Below are positions 23,611 to 34,715 of a stretch of DNA of 64,000 nt, piece after piece. The stretch comes from Capsicum annuum. Taxonomy: Eukaryota > Streptophyta > Magnoliopsida > Solanales > Solanaceae. The notes under the pieces are model-generated. The model was given only the letters and a program-made list of their open reading frames with translations, was not told where the DNA came from and searched no databases. The translations under genes and the position numbers were made by a program. Position 1 is the stretch's first letter. The number at the start of each line of letters is the position of its first letter. The stretch is from the NCBI RefSeq assembly GCF_002878395.1, contig NC_061111.1, positions 30,249,976 through 30,313,975 on the forward strand. Reading direction: 5' to 3'.

Positions 23611-25386
23611 TATCAATGAGCCATCTGACAACAATATCTATATGGATTCCTGTGCAACTAACCAGATGGTCTAATCAATAGGTTATCTAAAAAAGCTCTA
23701 ATTTAATTAAAGGTAGAGATTCAATTATGATTGGTGATGGAAAATGGCTTAGAATTACTCATACTGTCATAAAAATATTGGCACAAGTTTACGATTGAAG
23801 GATGTTCTAGTAGTACCTAAATTAAAGAAAAATCTTTTGTCTGTAAGTAAACTTACAAGTGAAAATGAATGTCTTTTGAAATTTTTGACTCTGAGTTTGT
23901 TGTTAAGGACAAGAAAATAAAGAACATGCTGGCAATGAGGATTAGGAAAGGAGAACTATATGCTTTAGATCGCAATTATGCAGATGAAGAAGTGCAACAA
24001 GCTCTGATTGTTTACGTTCAAATAAGGCATCAGATGAAGTTTGACATCAAATATTGGGATACCCTAATTTTAGGACTATGTAGATTTTACATTCTAATAG
24101 ATTAGTTAGAATTAATAGTTGGAATTAAAACTTTTATGTTTGCACTACGTGTTGGAAAAAAGTTGTAAGCAACCTTTTGAGAATTCAAATAAAGTTGAGA
24201 TTAGAATCCTTGTTAAAATTCATTGTGATTTATGGGGTCTTTCACTTGTCATTTCTCCTCAAGGTACCAAATATTACGTGATTTTTGTGGATGGTCATAC
24301 AAAATACACTTGGTTTTACTCATTGAAAAGAAAAATAATTTTTTCCTCTTCCTTTGTAAACTTTCAAAGATTGATTGAAAATCAATTTGATAAAAATATT
24401 AAAATTCTTTAGAGTGATGGAGGTGGATTAAATTCATTAGAGTGATGGGGGTGGAGATTTACTAATTGAAAACTTATTGATTATCTTTCTCAATGTGGAA
24501 TTCAAAGACAAGTGTCATAGCCCTACACACCTAAGCAAAATGGAGTTGTCGAAAGAAAACATAGACACTTAGTTAAGACTGATCTAACCCTATTATTCAA
24601 TGCAAGTGCCCCTTTGTACTCATAGGTTGAAGTGTTTGTGATAGTAGTAAACCTTATTAATTAACTTCCTACATCATTTTTGAAAATGGAGTCTCCTTTT
24701 CAAAAGTTACACAGAAAGAAACCTGATCTTGAAAATCTTTGGTTGTAGATGTTTTTCATATCTAAAGGGATACAAAAACAATAAATTTTAACCAAAAAAC
24801 TTTTTCTTGTGTGCTCATTAGATGTAGCTCTTTACATAAAGGCTATAGATGCTACAATCCACAAACAAAACTATTTGATGAAAAGTGTCTTTCTTTTTCC
24901 TGTAATTCAACACTAAATATCACAAATAGATCCTACACTTTGTCTACATATATAGGATTCATCGAACCAAAGAATTTTACGAGAGACAAGGAAGGACATA
25001 ATATATCCCCCACTCTTATTCATGTACCCTTTGTAGATGAACATTTTGGCACAATGGACATTCTCTCATCTTCTGAATCAGATACCACTGCTATTGATTT
25101 TGTGTCGTTCAAACATATGTCAGAAAACTCACCTGTTAAGAACTTACGATCTCCAATGGGCGGTGCTTCAAATACAACCACAGGTTTATCGCTTGGTATG
25201 TCCACAAGTATTGATTTATATGCTGATTTGGGTGGTTACCAGTGTTCACCTACAATATTACAATCTTCTCTAGAGAACACTAATCACATGGTTACAAGGA
25301 CAAATTCGAAAACCAAGTCACACCCATTAGATATATTAACCCTTTTGGTTGCTGCTAATTCTAATCCTAGTGAACCAAGAAACCTA
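23611..25386 (+). pseudogene. Element C protease and integrase, broken
   Basis: Protease: NNIYMDSCATNQMV near 23630-23670, where copia normally has DSGATxH; the aspartate remains and the glycine is cysteine. A GAG-pre-integrase stretch follows at 23830-24170 (RIRKGELYALDRN). Integrase core: VKIHCDLWGLS (first Asp), a SDGGG motif at about 24413 that is duplicated in tandem, and TPKQNGVVERKHRHLVK (Glu). The 24811-25386 open part (RCSSLHKGYRCYNPQTKLF) is the usual copia segment after the core, leading to MVTRTNSKTK and EPRNLK where D cuts in. Several stops lie before 24811. Confidence 0.8.
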
Positions 25387-25391
25387 AAAGA
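25387..25391. other. Target site duplication of element D (left)
   Basis: AAAGA just before the 5' LTR of D. Identical to 30909-30913. Confidence 0.85.
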
Positions 25392-25683
25392 TATTATGAT
25401 ATCAGGGCCTTCACACCCATTAATAATGTTCTAGACGACCCACATATAAATAAGAAGATTCGGTCCAGATAGTATAGTAGAAGTTATTTTATTTGCACTT
25501 CATTTTTACATGTGTTATTGATTGTAAATATAAAAGGGAGGAATACTCTGGAAGAACAGTGACAGAGTTATTTTTTATTTCTTAAAACTTCCAATATACG
25601 ACTTTACTTTCTCTGTCTCTAGTTTTAGGGTTCTTCAACTTCATCTTCTTTTTGCTCGATCCCTGCCAATTTTCAAGTTAACA
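25392..25683 (+). repeat. Element D 5' LTR
   Basis: Runs from TATTATGATATC (the 3' copy has TGTTACGATATT, so the initial TG has mutated) to CAAGTTAACA. Shares acgacccacatataaataag, cagatagtatagtagaa and cttcatcttctttttgctc with the 3' LTR. These words lie near a likely promoter, but no start site can be fixed. Confidence 0.88.
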
Positions 25684-25695
25684 TGGTACCAGAGC
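25684..25695 (+). other. Primer binding site of element D
   Basis: TGGTACCAGAGC directly after the LTR, one base from the initiator tRNA-Met complement TGGTATCAGAGC. Confidence 0.8.
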
Positions 25696-26024
25696 ATGGT
25701 GTTTAGCTCTATTTCATCTCCTCTTTTGAATCATACCTTCAATCCATTTTGTTGTTTTTCTCTTTTTGAAGTTTGAGCTGAAAATCTTATTTCCATGGAG
25801 TTTTTCTAGTATTCATCTACAATGGTGGATTTGTGGTCCTGATGCTACTATAGTCAATATTTTGTTGATGTTACATTGTTGTTTTTTATTATGGTATGAA
25901 AAATTTGATGGGCTTCGTGTTGAACAAGACTTAGTTTTCTTCGGGTTTAGAAGAGGAATGATAACATCTTTCTTTACTATTTTAGGTACCAGATCTGCTG
26001 ATTTGTTGACATTATTGCAATACC

Positions 26025-27485
26025 ATGATTAGCACTTCGTCTATTCCAGTCAATACTATTTCTACGTCTATTGAAGAATTTACTCCCTTTTCCATTAACC
26101 AATCTAATTCATTTTATGTCCACCAGTCTGATAGTCCTGGTACTCAACTCACTATATTGTCATTCGATGGAAATAATTCCATTAGTTGGAGTAAAAGTAT
26201 GTTAATTTCTCTTTTGGCTAAGAACAAACTAGGTATAGTTACTGGTAGGATCCCTAGACTTTGTAAGTGAGTCTCCTTATTATCCATATTGGGAAAGATG
26301 TACTGACATAGTTAGAGCTTGGATCACTAATTTCTTATTTAGGGATATTGCTATGAGTGTTATTGGTTTAATACTACTCAAGAGATTTGGAAGGATCTCA
26401 ATGAACATTTTGGACAGTCTAATGGGTCCAAATACATTCAAATTCAATAAGAATTAGCTTCCACTACTCAGGGTTCTTCGGATATATCCACGTACTTTAT
26501 GAGACTTAGAGGCATTTGGGATGAGTTGAATACAACATATGTGGGGCCTACCTGCACCTGTAGTGCATTACCCAATCTTCTTAAGGAACAGAAATTGTTT
26601 TAGTTCCTTTGTGTCTTAAATGAACCCTACTCTACATGCAAAAGTAATATTCTCATGATGAATCCCTTACCTAGCCTTGGTAAGTCTTATTCCATGCTTC
26701 ATCATGATGAAAAACAGAAGAAACATTCTATTCCTTTCACCTTTTACACTGATTCCTTGTCATTCGATACCTCTTCTAGATGTTATGGCAGTTTTAAGGC
26801 TCAATCTCAAAGTACTTCTCATTATTTTGGTAGAAACTACCATTCTAGGGGTAATTTTGAGTCCCAATAAAGGCCTTACCCTCATAAAGGGGTTCATTAT
26901 GATTCTCCTAGGCCTTCACCATATTTTCTAGGGTCTTCTCTCAGTGGTTGGACTTATCCCCAAAGAATTAATTTTAAGTCCAAGCCTCCACCTGCCAATC
27001 CTCTATTCTGCAAATTTTGTAAAAAAATTAGATATGTCATGAGAAAATGTCACAAACTACATAGTTACCCTACAAATTATCAATTTAGTAAAGGTAAGAA
27101 ATTTATAGATTGTTTACAAAGATTGTCCATTGCTAATTCTGCAAGCAACAAGTGTTCCTCAACCATTCCACCTTCTCATAGGTCTTACAGTGACCCTTAT
27201 CAGCACCTCATATCCTTTTTTAAGTATAATTGCTTGTCTGAACAAACAGATGCAAAGCTTTTTAGTTTTGCTAATTTTGTAGGTGTGTTTAATAGTGTTT
27301 TCAGTAGTCCTGCTGTAAATTCTATTGGTTTTCATATTTTTACATATTCACAAATAGGTATCCATTTTTGTATTTTATATTCATGGGCAACTAATCACAT
27401 GACCCCACACAAATATTTACTACATAACCTTCACCTAATTCCTACTCCTTTCCTTATCACACATTACTGGTTCCTTACTTTTTAG
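26025..27485 (+). pseudogene. Element D gag and protease start, broken
   Basis: ATG at 26025 starts MISTSSIPVNTISTSIEE; the next blocks LTILSFDGNNSISWSKSM and LLAKNKLGIVTGRIP are the copia gag N-terminal motif (L.G.NY..W...M...L..KNK.GFI). After a frame change come YYPYWERCTDIVRAWITNF and TQEIWKDLNEHF (UBN2). The piece 27039-27485 holds a knuckle CKFCKKIRYVMRKC, in which the histidine of CCHC is tyrosine, followed by HKLHSYPTNYQF. Protease follows as LYSWATNHMTPHK, where DSGATxHM is expected, so both the catalytic Asp (to Tyr) and the Gly (to Trp) are lost. Confidence 0.75.
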
Positions 27486-27572
27486 TTTTGATATAGTTTG
27501 ACATAATGTACTTCTTGTTCCCTCATTTTAATTCAATTTACTTTCCATATCTCAAATTTTTTATCAATATGA

Positions 27573-28445
27573 TTGTTCAAGAATTTTACCAAATTCAATT
27601 ATTTCTTACAGGGCTATTCTCTGAAGAGGCCACTAGAATTTGATAAAGCTGCAAGAGGTTTGTATTTTCTCAGTCAAGATTGCCTATCATCAGCAAATAC
27701 ATCTTCCATATTTTCTGCCTTATCAATATCTACTTCTGATACTTCTGCAACTTCATCAATTCCTCAGTCTGTTTCTGACTCTGTTACTGTTTTTCCAACT
27801 TTTTTTACTCATGTACCTCTATCTGATTTTGTTAATTCTTTCACCTGTAATTTTTCTTGTAATGCTTTTCTTGCTGCATTTTGTAAATTTTCATCCACTA
27901 TTAATAAAATTGATTTGTTTTGTCATCAAAGACTTGGCCACATGTCATTTCATAGAATGCACTCTATCTCATATTTATCTGACAAATTATCCTCTAAACA
28001 GTCTTTTGTATGTAATATATGTCCTATGGCTAGACAACAAAAACTTTCCTTCCCTAATAGTTTTATTCACTCTTCTAAACCCTTTCAATTGGTCCATGTT
28101 GATACTTGGGACCATACCATATTCCTACTTACAATGATTACAGGTATTTAATTACCTTAGTAGATGATTACATTAGAGCTACTTGGACCCATCTTCTATC
28201 TTTCCAGGGCAATGCCTTTTCCATTCTAAAAGCATTTAATTCCATGGTTAAGACTCATTTTAATACTCATATTCAAATCTTTAGATTCGATAATGCTTTT
28301 GAGTTAGGGGGTAGCCATGAGGCTTGTAGATTTTTTACTGAAAATGGTATCTTACATCAAACTTCCATTCCTCAGACCCCCAACAAAATGGTGTGGTGAA
28401 AAAAAAACATAAATATCTTCTTGAAATATCAAGAGCATTACTTTT
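27573..28445 (+). pseudogene. Element D integrase, broken
   Basis: GAG-pre-integrase: KIDLFCHQRLGHMSFHRM near 27900, with the HxxxGH and CxxC (CNICPMARQQ) zinc ligands. Core: FQLVHVDTWDH (first Asp, about 28085), then a frameshift near 28137, YRYLITLVDDYIRATWTHLL, and FRFDNAFELG (second Asp, about 28280). The third motif, normally PQQNGVVERKH, reads through a frameshift at about 28380 (TPNKMVW, then KKHKYL). The catalytic Glu context is therefore broken. Confidence 0.8.
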
Positions 28446-29090
28446 TCAGTCTAAGTTACCTTTGAAATACTAGGGTGATTATGTTCTAACATCCACATAC
28501 TTGATCAACAGATTTCCTTCTCCCTTGCTCAACAATATCTCACATTTTGAAAAACTTCACTAGTCTCCACCTTCTTATGACCTTTGAGGTCTTTTGGTTG
28601 TTTGTGTTTTTCCACTTTTCCTAAAATTGGTTGTAATAAGTTCCAATCAAGGGAAATCTCCTTTAGTTTCTTGGGCTATAAAATTGGCAAAAAGGGCTAC
28701 AAACTACTAAATCTCACCACTCTTTCCATCTTTTACTTTCGGGATGCAGTATTACATGAACACATTTTTCAATATCCTTCTACTTCAACTCCTTTTTTTT
28801 CAACACATGCTCATACTTTTACTAAAGATTCCATATCTGCGCCTCCTTTGGTTCTTGTTCCCCCTTCAGTTTCTTTCTGATCCCATCCCTTTTCCTCTTC
28901 TTCTTTCAGTTCCTGCTTCTGATCCTTCTTCACCCATTATTGCTTCTCTTCTTTTACCTTCGAGACATTCTACTAGGCAGACCTATAAACCTTCTTATCT
29001 GTGTGATTATATTTGTACCACTTCCTATCATATGTCTCCTAAATCTACTGAATCTAGGATTTTCCTTGTTGGGCTTCACCTTCATCAACC
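28446..29090 (+). pseudogene. Element D integrase C-terminal and linker region, broken
   Basis: The 28584-28880 frame MRSFGCLCFSTFPKI, KFQSREISFSFLGYKIGKKG and YKLLNLTTLSIFYFRDAVLHE is the standard copia block (G..C.......KF..RA..C.FLGY..G.KGY...). A serine/proline-rich linker follows (28800-29000), then RHSTRQTYKPSYLCDYIC, the usual lead into RT. Frame slips separate these parts. Confidence 0.75.
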
Positions 29091-29740
29091 ATAATTTTAC
29101 CACCAGGTTGCTGGCCATCCGTCTTGGCAGGAAGCCATGGTTATGGAATTTCAGACCCTAGAGGCTAATCATACATGGGACATAGTTCCTCTTTTTTCTC
29201 ATAAGAAGGTTATTTCTTGCAAATGAGTCTACAAGATCAAAGAAGGATTTGATGGATCTATTGAGAGGTATAAAGCTCGTATGGTTATTCGTGGTGATTC
29301 TTAAAAGAAGGGAGCGGATTTCACTAAGACTTTCTCTCCCGTAGTCAAGCTTACCACCATCAAATACCTTCTTACCGTTATTGCTAAGAAAGGCTGGACA
29401 ATATTTCAGTTAGATATTAATAATGCTTTTCTTCATGGTGATCTCCTTGAGAAAGTTTATATGAAATTGCACCCTGATCTTGAGGTTTCTTCTTCTTCTA
29501 ATGTTTCTTTGGTTTGTCATCTTAACAAATTACTTTATGGCCTATGTCAGTCTTCTCGTCAATGGTTTTATAAGTTGTCCACCGCTCTTATTTCTCATGG
29601 ATATACCTCAAGGTGAATACTCTTTATTTACGAAGTGTACTACCACTTCTCGAGTTATCTTAGTTGTTTATGTTGATGATATATTGTTGGCTGGGTATAA
29701 TTTAGCTGAATTATAGTCCTTAAGCTTTTTCTTGATTGTC
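29091..29740 (+). pseudogene. Element D reverse transcriptase, broken
   Basis: Read through stops: EANHTWDIVPL, VYKIKEGFDGSIERYKARMV, KGADFTKTFSPVVKLTTIKY, FQLDINNAFLHGDL, VYMKLHPDL, LNKLLYGLCQSSRQWFYKL and the catalytic VVYVDDILLAG (about 29665-29697). The catalytic aspartates FQLD and YVDD are intact. Stops at 29224 and 29302 and a frameshift at about 29610 block translation. Confidence 0.85.
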
Positions 29741-30605
29741 AGTTCAAGATTAAGGATCTTGGTGCTGTTCATTACTTCCTTGGCCTGGAAGTTTCCACTC
29801 ATGGGCAGGGTTATCTCGCCAGTCAACATAAGTTCACTCTTGACTTGCTTCATGAGTTCAATTGCCAATAATTTTCTTCTATTCCCACTCTCTTGGACTG
29901 TATCATTAAACTTGTTTGCAAGCATGGGTTCTCCTTTGGCTGATCCAAGCTCATATAGACGTTTGGTTGGTAAACTCATTTTTTTACAACACACAAGACC
30001 TGGTATATCCTTCTCTGTACAACACTTGAGTCAATTTTTGTAACGACCACATGCTCCCCATATATTAGTTGTTATTCATATACTACGTTATTTGATGAAT
30101 GGTCCAGCCCAGGGCATCTTGTTGTTCGATGCTTTTGATTTTTATTATTGGGATATTTTGATTCAGATTGGGCTTCTTGTAATGATACCCAGCGTTCAGG
30201 GTTTCTTTATCACTTTAGGAGGTAGTACAATTTCTTAGAAAAGTAAGAAGCAACCTGCCATTTCTCTTTCTTCCGTTGAAGCAGAGTATCAGGGTCTTCA
30301 TAAGATTGTTGCTGAAGTTGTTTGGATTCTTCGTGACTTTAGTGTAATCATTGCTGCTCTGGTTCCTATATATTATATATTATGATAGTCAGGCTATTTT
30401 GAGAATCACCAAAAATCCTATTTTTCACGAGCACACGAAGCATATTGAAATTGATTACCGTTATGTTAGTGATTGTCTTCATTCTAACTTGATTTCTCTT
30501 CATTATATTACCAGTGCAGATTAGTTAGTGGATATTATGACCAAATCACTGCCTGGACCTACTCACCGATGTTTACTTTCCAAGTTTGGAGTCTTAAAAC
30601 CCTCC
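29741..30605 (+). pseudogene. Element D RNase H and pol end, broken
   Basis: Frames cover KDLGAVHYFLGLEVSTHGQG, YRRLVGKLIFLQHTRPGISF and SVQHLSQFL, then FDSDWASCNDTQRS (about 30160), SKKQPAISLSSVEAEYQ, HEHTKHIEIDYRYV and a final ADxLVDIMTKSLPGPTHR. These are the standard copia RNase H motifs, including the Glu of SSVEAEY and the Asp of FDSDWA. Frameshifted near 29870, 30040 and 30140. Confidence 0.8.
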
Positions 30606-30618
30606 AGCTTGAGGGGGG
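30606..30618 (+). other. Polypurine tract of element D
   Basis: The purine run GAGGGGGG (preceded by GCTT) directly before the TGTTACG start of the 3' LTR. Confidence 0.8.
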
Positions 30619-30908
30619 TGTTACGATATTTGAGCCTTCACGCACCATTAATAATGTTTCGGACGACCCACATATAAATAAGGAGATCCAACCCAGATAG
30701 TATAGTAGAACTTATTTCATTTAAACTTCATTTTTACATGTATTTTTTATAGTAAATATAAAATGGAGGAATACTCTAGAAGAACAGTGATGGAGATATT
30801 TTTCATTTCTACGAACTTCCAATATACAACTTTACTCTTTCTCTCTATTTTAGGGTTTTTCAGCTTCATCTTCTTTTTGCTCAATTCCTGTTAATTTCCA
30901 AGTTAACA
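30619..30908 (+). repeat. Element D 3' LTR
   Basis: TGTTACGATATT to CCAAGTTAACA, 290 bp against 292 bp for the 5' copy. Followed by the AAAGA duplication. Confidence 0.9.
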
Positions 30909-30913
30909 AAAGA
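30909..30913. other. Target site duplication of element D (right)
   Basis: AAAGA, identical to 25387-25391. After it the C frame resumes as AGC ATT ATC TCA (ALSQ). Confidence 0.85.
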
Positions 30914-32405
30914 AGCATTATCTCAACCTCACTGGCTACAGGTTATGAGAGAAGAAATGCAAGCATTATATCAAGATAACACCTGGAAACTTGTAAAATG
31001 AGAACCTTAAATGAATGTAATTGGATCTAGGTGGGTTTTCAAGATAGAAATAAAGGCGATTGCACAATCGAGAGATATAAAACTCGTTTGGTAGTGAAAG
31101 GATATAATCAAATTAAGGGTATCGATTTTGAAGACACGTTCAGTCCGGTGGTGAAGGGTACAATAATTCGCTCAGTTTTAACTGTAGTAATGGTTCATAA
31201 ATGGCGTCTTTGCTAACTTGACATAGAAAATGTCTTTCTCCATAGGAGTCTCAAAGATACTGTCTATATGAAACAACCTCCGGGTTTTGAAGACTCTACT
31301 ACACCATATCAGGTTTATCTACTCCAAAAGTCCATTTACGGACTAAAGCAAGCACCAAAGGTTTGGTTTCAAAGGTTTAGGGTAGCTCTTCTTCACCTAG
31401 GCTTTTAAGTCATGATGATTCCTATCTATTTGTTCTTTCTAACAAATGTGATGTCATGATTTTATTGTTATATGTGGACGATATAGTGATAACTGGGAAT
31501 AATATCAAGCTTATGCAGAGCATTATCACCAAACTAGGTATACTCACTTTGCCTTAAAAGATACAGGCGGTCTCTATTTTTTCTTGGGCATTAAAGTTGT
31601 GCCATATATAGATGGAATGTATCTTAGTCAAGTGAAATATTCCACGGACAGTCTCAAAAAGACCATGATGAACTGTTCTAGAGCAATTCATACACCATTG
31701 TCACAGAAGAGTGATTTTCATGTCACCACTGGACCTCCTATTGATGCCTTTGATTATCCAAGTACAATTGGAGGGCTTTAATATCTTACACTAACTTGTC
31801 CTAACCTTACTCATGCTGTCAATCAAGCATGTTAGTTTATGTAAGCTTCTGCAACTACACATTGGCGAGGTCTGAAGCATATTCTTCATTACCTTGTTCG
31901 AACTATAAATATTGGACTTCGAATCACTTCCAAGTCTCATTACAGTGTAGATTGTATAGGATATGCTAGCACTCATCGATCAACAATAGGGCGTATTGTG
32001 TTCTTATGTGCTAATTGCATCTCCTGGTCATCCAAAAAGCAACATAGTGTATTAAAATCTAGTGCTGAAGCTGAGTATCACACTTTTGCTTTTCTTGCAG
32101 CTAAAACAACATGGATTCTTCATTTGTTACAATACCTTGGAGTATCGCTTGTTTTTCCTCTAGTTCTTTATTCGGTTAATATCAGTATGTTGCATCTCAC
32201 CAGTAATCCTATTCTCCATGCTCGTACAAAGCATGTTGAACTAGACTATTATTTTGTTCGAGAGAAAGTTGCAGCTGGTGTAATGGTTACTAAATATATT
32301 CCATCAATAACTCAAGTGCCTGACATTTTTATGAAGACATTGACAAAGCAACAATTTCAGTTTTTACTGTACAAACTTGGTGTTGTATCAATACCAACCT
32401 CAAGT
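30914..32405 (+). pseudogene. Element C reverse transcriptase and RNase H, broken
   Basis: Continues C's pol after D: ALSQPHWLQVMREEMQALYQ, DNTWKLVK, then after stops KGYNQIKGIDFEDTFSPVVK, LDIENVFLHRSLKDTVYMKQ, KSIYGLKQAPKVWFQRF and the catalytic LLYVDDIVITG (about 31465-31500), with aspartates intact. A stop at 31214 falls just before LDIE. RNase H: SWSSKKQHSVLKSSAEAEYH, ARTKHVELDYYFVREKV and DIFMKTLTKQQFQ, open from 31998 to 32438. Stops at 31000, 31214, 31407 and 31780 break the whole. Confidence 0.85.
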
Positions 32406-32422
32406 TTGAGGGGGAATAAAAG
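32406..32422 (+). other. Polypurine tract of element C
   Basis: TTGAGGGGGAATAAAAG directly before the TGAGTTTCAT start of the 3' LTR. Confidence 0.8.
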
Positions 32423-32677
32423 TGAGTTTCATAAGGATTAGGAGTCCTAGTTCAAGTATATATACGATAGTAGACTTAATATAAGTATGTGATTAGTTAT
32501 ATATGATGAGAGTCCTACGGATTGTGTTATTATACAATACAACCTAGTTATATATGATGAGATTCCTATGAATTGTGTTATTATACAATACAAGAGGCTA
32601 TTCAACAGTGGAACAATCGATTCACATAATACAATATTTAACATTCTTCTTTATCTAAAGTTTCCTAAGTTGCTTCA
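32423..32677 (+). repeat. Element C 3' LTR, with an internal 51-bp duplication
   Basis: Matches 22112-22334 but is 32 bp longer. Segments 32494-32544 and 32545-32595 are near-identical (tagttatatatgatgag... to ...tacaatacaa), so an internal tandem duplication (offset by other small gaps) explains the length difference. Ends CCTAAGTTGCTTCA. Confidence 0.82.
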
Positions 32678-33108
32678 AATAATTAGGCAACTAATCTCCC
32701 ACCCCAAGCCTTTCCTACTAGATCTTGCCTCAAGTGCAAATATCGAGTCTTCTGCCATTCCAATTGGGACTTCATAGAACTTAGTCTTTGCAGTACAAAG
32801 TAAACTATTTTTGAGGAAGTTTTTATTTGGTATTCTTCTAGCAATGTTTGTTGGTGTAGTTGTTAATCCACTATTGTTGTTGTGTATGTATTGGATTTGT
32901 TAGTATTTTCTTTTTAATTTGTTAGTAGTTTCTTGATTTTTCAAATGTTCTATTTTGCTCGAAGCTTGTGTAATCTAATAATTATACTTTCATTTACAGT
33001 CTAACTGGAAACAAAAAATGATTTATATATGTTTAATTTGGTTTATAGATCTAATAAGCCTACATAATTGATTAAGTAATTTTTGAACCCCTAGTTAACT
33101 TTAAGTAT
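32678..33108. other. AT-rich DNA, no gene recognised
   Basis: No domain signature or terminal repeat found. The frame 32568-32777 begins in the LTR and is not convincing. Confidence 0.4.
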
Positions 33109-34267
33109 TACTTCCCCCGTTCCTAAATAAGCAATCTTTTTAGCTTGAGCACGACTCTTAAGAAATTACTCATTTTAGAAAATAAAAAGTATTTTTACTA
33201 ACGTGTCCTTAATAAATATCTTGAAAAGAATGTAACTCTTTAGTAGTTTTTTTTGTTAGTTTGTAAAGCTTTTATTAAAAAGAAGGTTAGAATTGGAAAA
33301 ACATCGTTAATGTCTTCATGATTATCTAATTGTGGTGGTTGCATTAGCTAGACAATCAAGTTTACAATCGACTATTTAAAATCTATTCAAAGACCCCAAG
33401 ACCTAAACTGTAGATTTAACTAATCCAAAAATCACATTCCAAAGCTATAAAACTGTCAGAATCTCATTTCGATCTCGATGCCCTCAAATATTGACTTTGA
33501 TCAAGCATATCAACTTTCAAATCTTTCGAAACGAAAAACTAGCACAACTCACATCTAACCACCTCGAAAATTTTACCCACCACACCCACATACCAAAATT
33601 ATCATATAACAACTATGAGGAGGGGGTAAAATAATCAAAATATGCAGAAAATAAAAAACAATCATGAGGATTGTTACGAAAAATAACGGCATAAAAAAGA
33701 TATAAAAAAAAATATTGGATCAACCTCCTCGAGTTTTTATAGTTGAATCTATATATTTATGGAATTAGCAACAAACTCCTATGTTCTTTCATTATGATAT
33801 TTCTGAACAAGTTCCTGAATAACAAACGGTAATCAATTTATCCATTTAGATCTCTCTAGATGGAATTACAAGAAAAGAATTCTTGTTTTGTCCTATCACT
33901 AGTGGTTACTCTCGAATTGAAACATTCATTTTTCACTCATAAAGAGATCAATGCCTTTATTTTCTTGAATTTCAAAACTCATCCAAATCAACTTTTGGGC
34001 CTTTAGCAACACACTGTCAAGGAGAAGGACATCCTTTTGCAAATATTCAAACAATTCACTAGATCCATCCACCTAGCCTATTCGATTTCGATTTTTGTCC
34101 TTCTTACGTAGTGATTCTATTAATCATGTACTTAGGTAAGACCCTCCATGGTGATTGGTATATCACGAAAAAAGATAGCGAAGGCAATGTGGTAACCATT
34201 GCACCATTGAGATCTGTAGGGTGACAAATACTTTGATTGTCTTGTATTGGGTAAAGAGATGGGGTGC

Positions 34268-34339
34268 TAGGTTTAGTAGGGTCGAACTACAATATCACCA
34301 TTATAAGCGGTACATTTTAACCAATTAAACTATAAGCCC
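34268..34339 (-). tRNA. tRNA-Ile relic, plant mitochondrial trnI(CAU) type (nuclear copy)
   Basis: The - strand folds as a tRNA: acceptor GGGCTTA pairs imperfectly with TAAACCT, D-arm TAGTTTAATTGGTTAAAA, anticodon stem ACCG/TGGT with loop CTTATAA, and T-arm TTGTAGTTCGACCCTAC. The sequence resembles the native plant mitochondrial trnI(CAU), from memory of that gene. The anticodon position reads TAT where CAT is expected, and other C to T changes are present, as in a methylated, decaying nuclear copy. Unlikely to be functional. Confidence 0.55.
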
Positions 34340-34487
34340 CTACAAGATAGATCTAATTTCATCTCGATGTCCATATGCCCCTGATCTCATCCTCCGCGTT
34401 ATCATGCGAACCCCGTCTTCTCTTAGCTAGATGCTAAAAACTAGTCTTTGCTTTTCGTCGAATCATAGGAATGAATATACAGTGCTA

Positions 34488-34715
34488 TCACCTTCTTTGT
34501 CTAAATCTTTCAATCGTTTCATGATTATAGTTCACTATGACCGCTAGGAACAGAATGGAGAAGGTTGTGAAGGAGGCCTCATTATTCATACCTCTGATCG
34601 GATGAATGATCAATCGACCCAGGTTTTCACGAGCGTTGGTGGGTTTTGGAGTGCTTGTCAAGAGCACTAGTACACTTCCCGGGGTGATCATCACTGCATG
34701 CACCTTACATTTCAA
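34488..34715 (-). CDS. Unidentified 75-codon open frame in the organellar-type insert
   Basis: Starts MKCKVHAVMITPGSVLVLLT and ends HETIERFRQRR. It has a short hydrophobic run (FTTFSILFLAVIVNY) near the C-terminus. The composition is less biased than the neighbouring AT-rich frames and it lies beside the tRNA-Ile relic, so it may be a piece of an organellar gene or of organellar non-coding DNA. I do not recognise the family; no upstream promoter or splice context is visible. Confidence 0.2.
   Translation of the reverse strand: MKCKVHAVMITPGSVLVLLTSTPKPTNARENLGRLIIHPIRGMNNEASFTTFSILFLAVIVNYNHETIERFRQRR

Larger units (their letters stand above)
25392..30908 (+). mobile_element. Ty1/copia element D, nested in element C
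   Basis: Complete copia layout of 5.5 kb: LTRs 25392-25683 and 30619-30908, primer site, gag, protease, integrase, RT, RNase H, polypurine tract, with a perfect AAAGA duplication on the outer edges. By eye its two LTRs match at roughly 85 per cent, so it is not a recent insertion. It has the same orientation as the host element C. All coding regions carry stops or frameshifts. Confidence 0.92.
22112..32677 (+). mobile_element. Ty1/copia element C, interrupted by element D
   Basis: Short LTRs at 22112-22334 and 32423-32677, a tRNA-Met-type primer site and a polypurine tract bound a copia element in the order gag, protease, integrase, RT, RNase H. Element D (25392-30908) sits in the integrase/RT linker. 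Removing D and one copy of its 5-bp duplication rejoins the C reading frame exactly (EPRNLK then EALSQPHWLQ). C without D is about 5.0 kb, a normal copia length. The flanking five bases (gaaaa and aataa) do not match, so C's own target duplication has decayed or its ends are off by a base. Confidence 0.88.

Noticed and set aside
22107..32682. Target site duplication for element C
   Set aside because: gaaaa on the left and aataa on the right agree at only three of five positions, so I do not claim a duplication.
34268..34339. Functional nuclear tRNA gene
   Set aside because: The acceptor stem mismatches, the anticodon differs from the mitochondrial form, and no pol III terminator run follows closely. 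A decayed organellar copy fits better.
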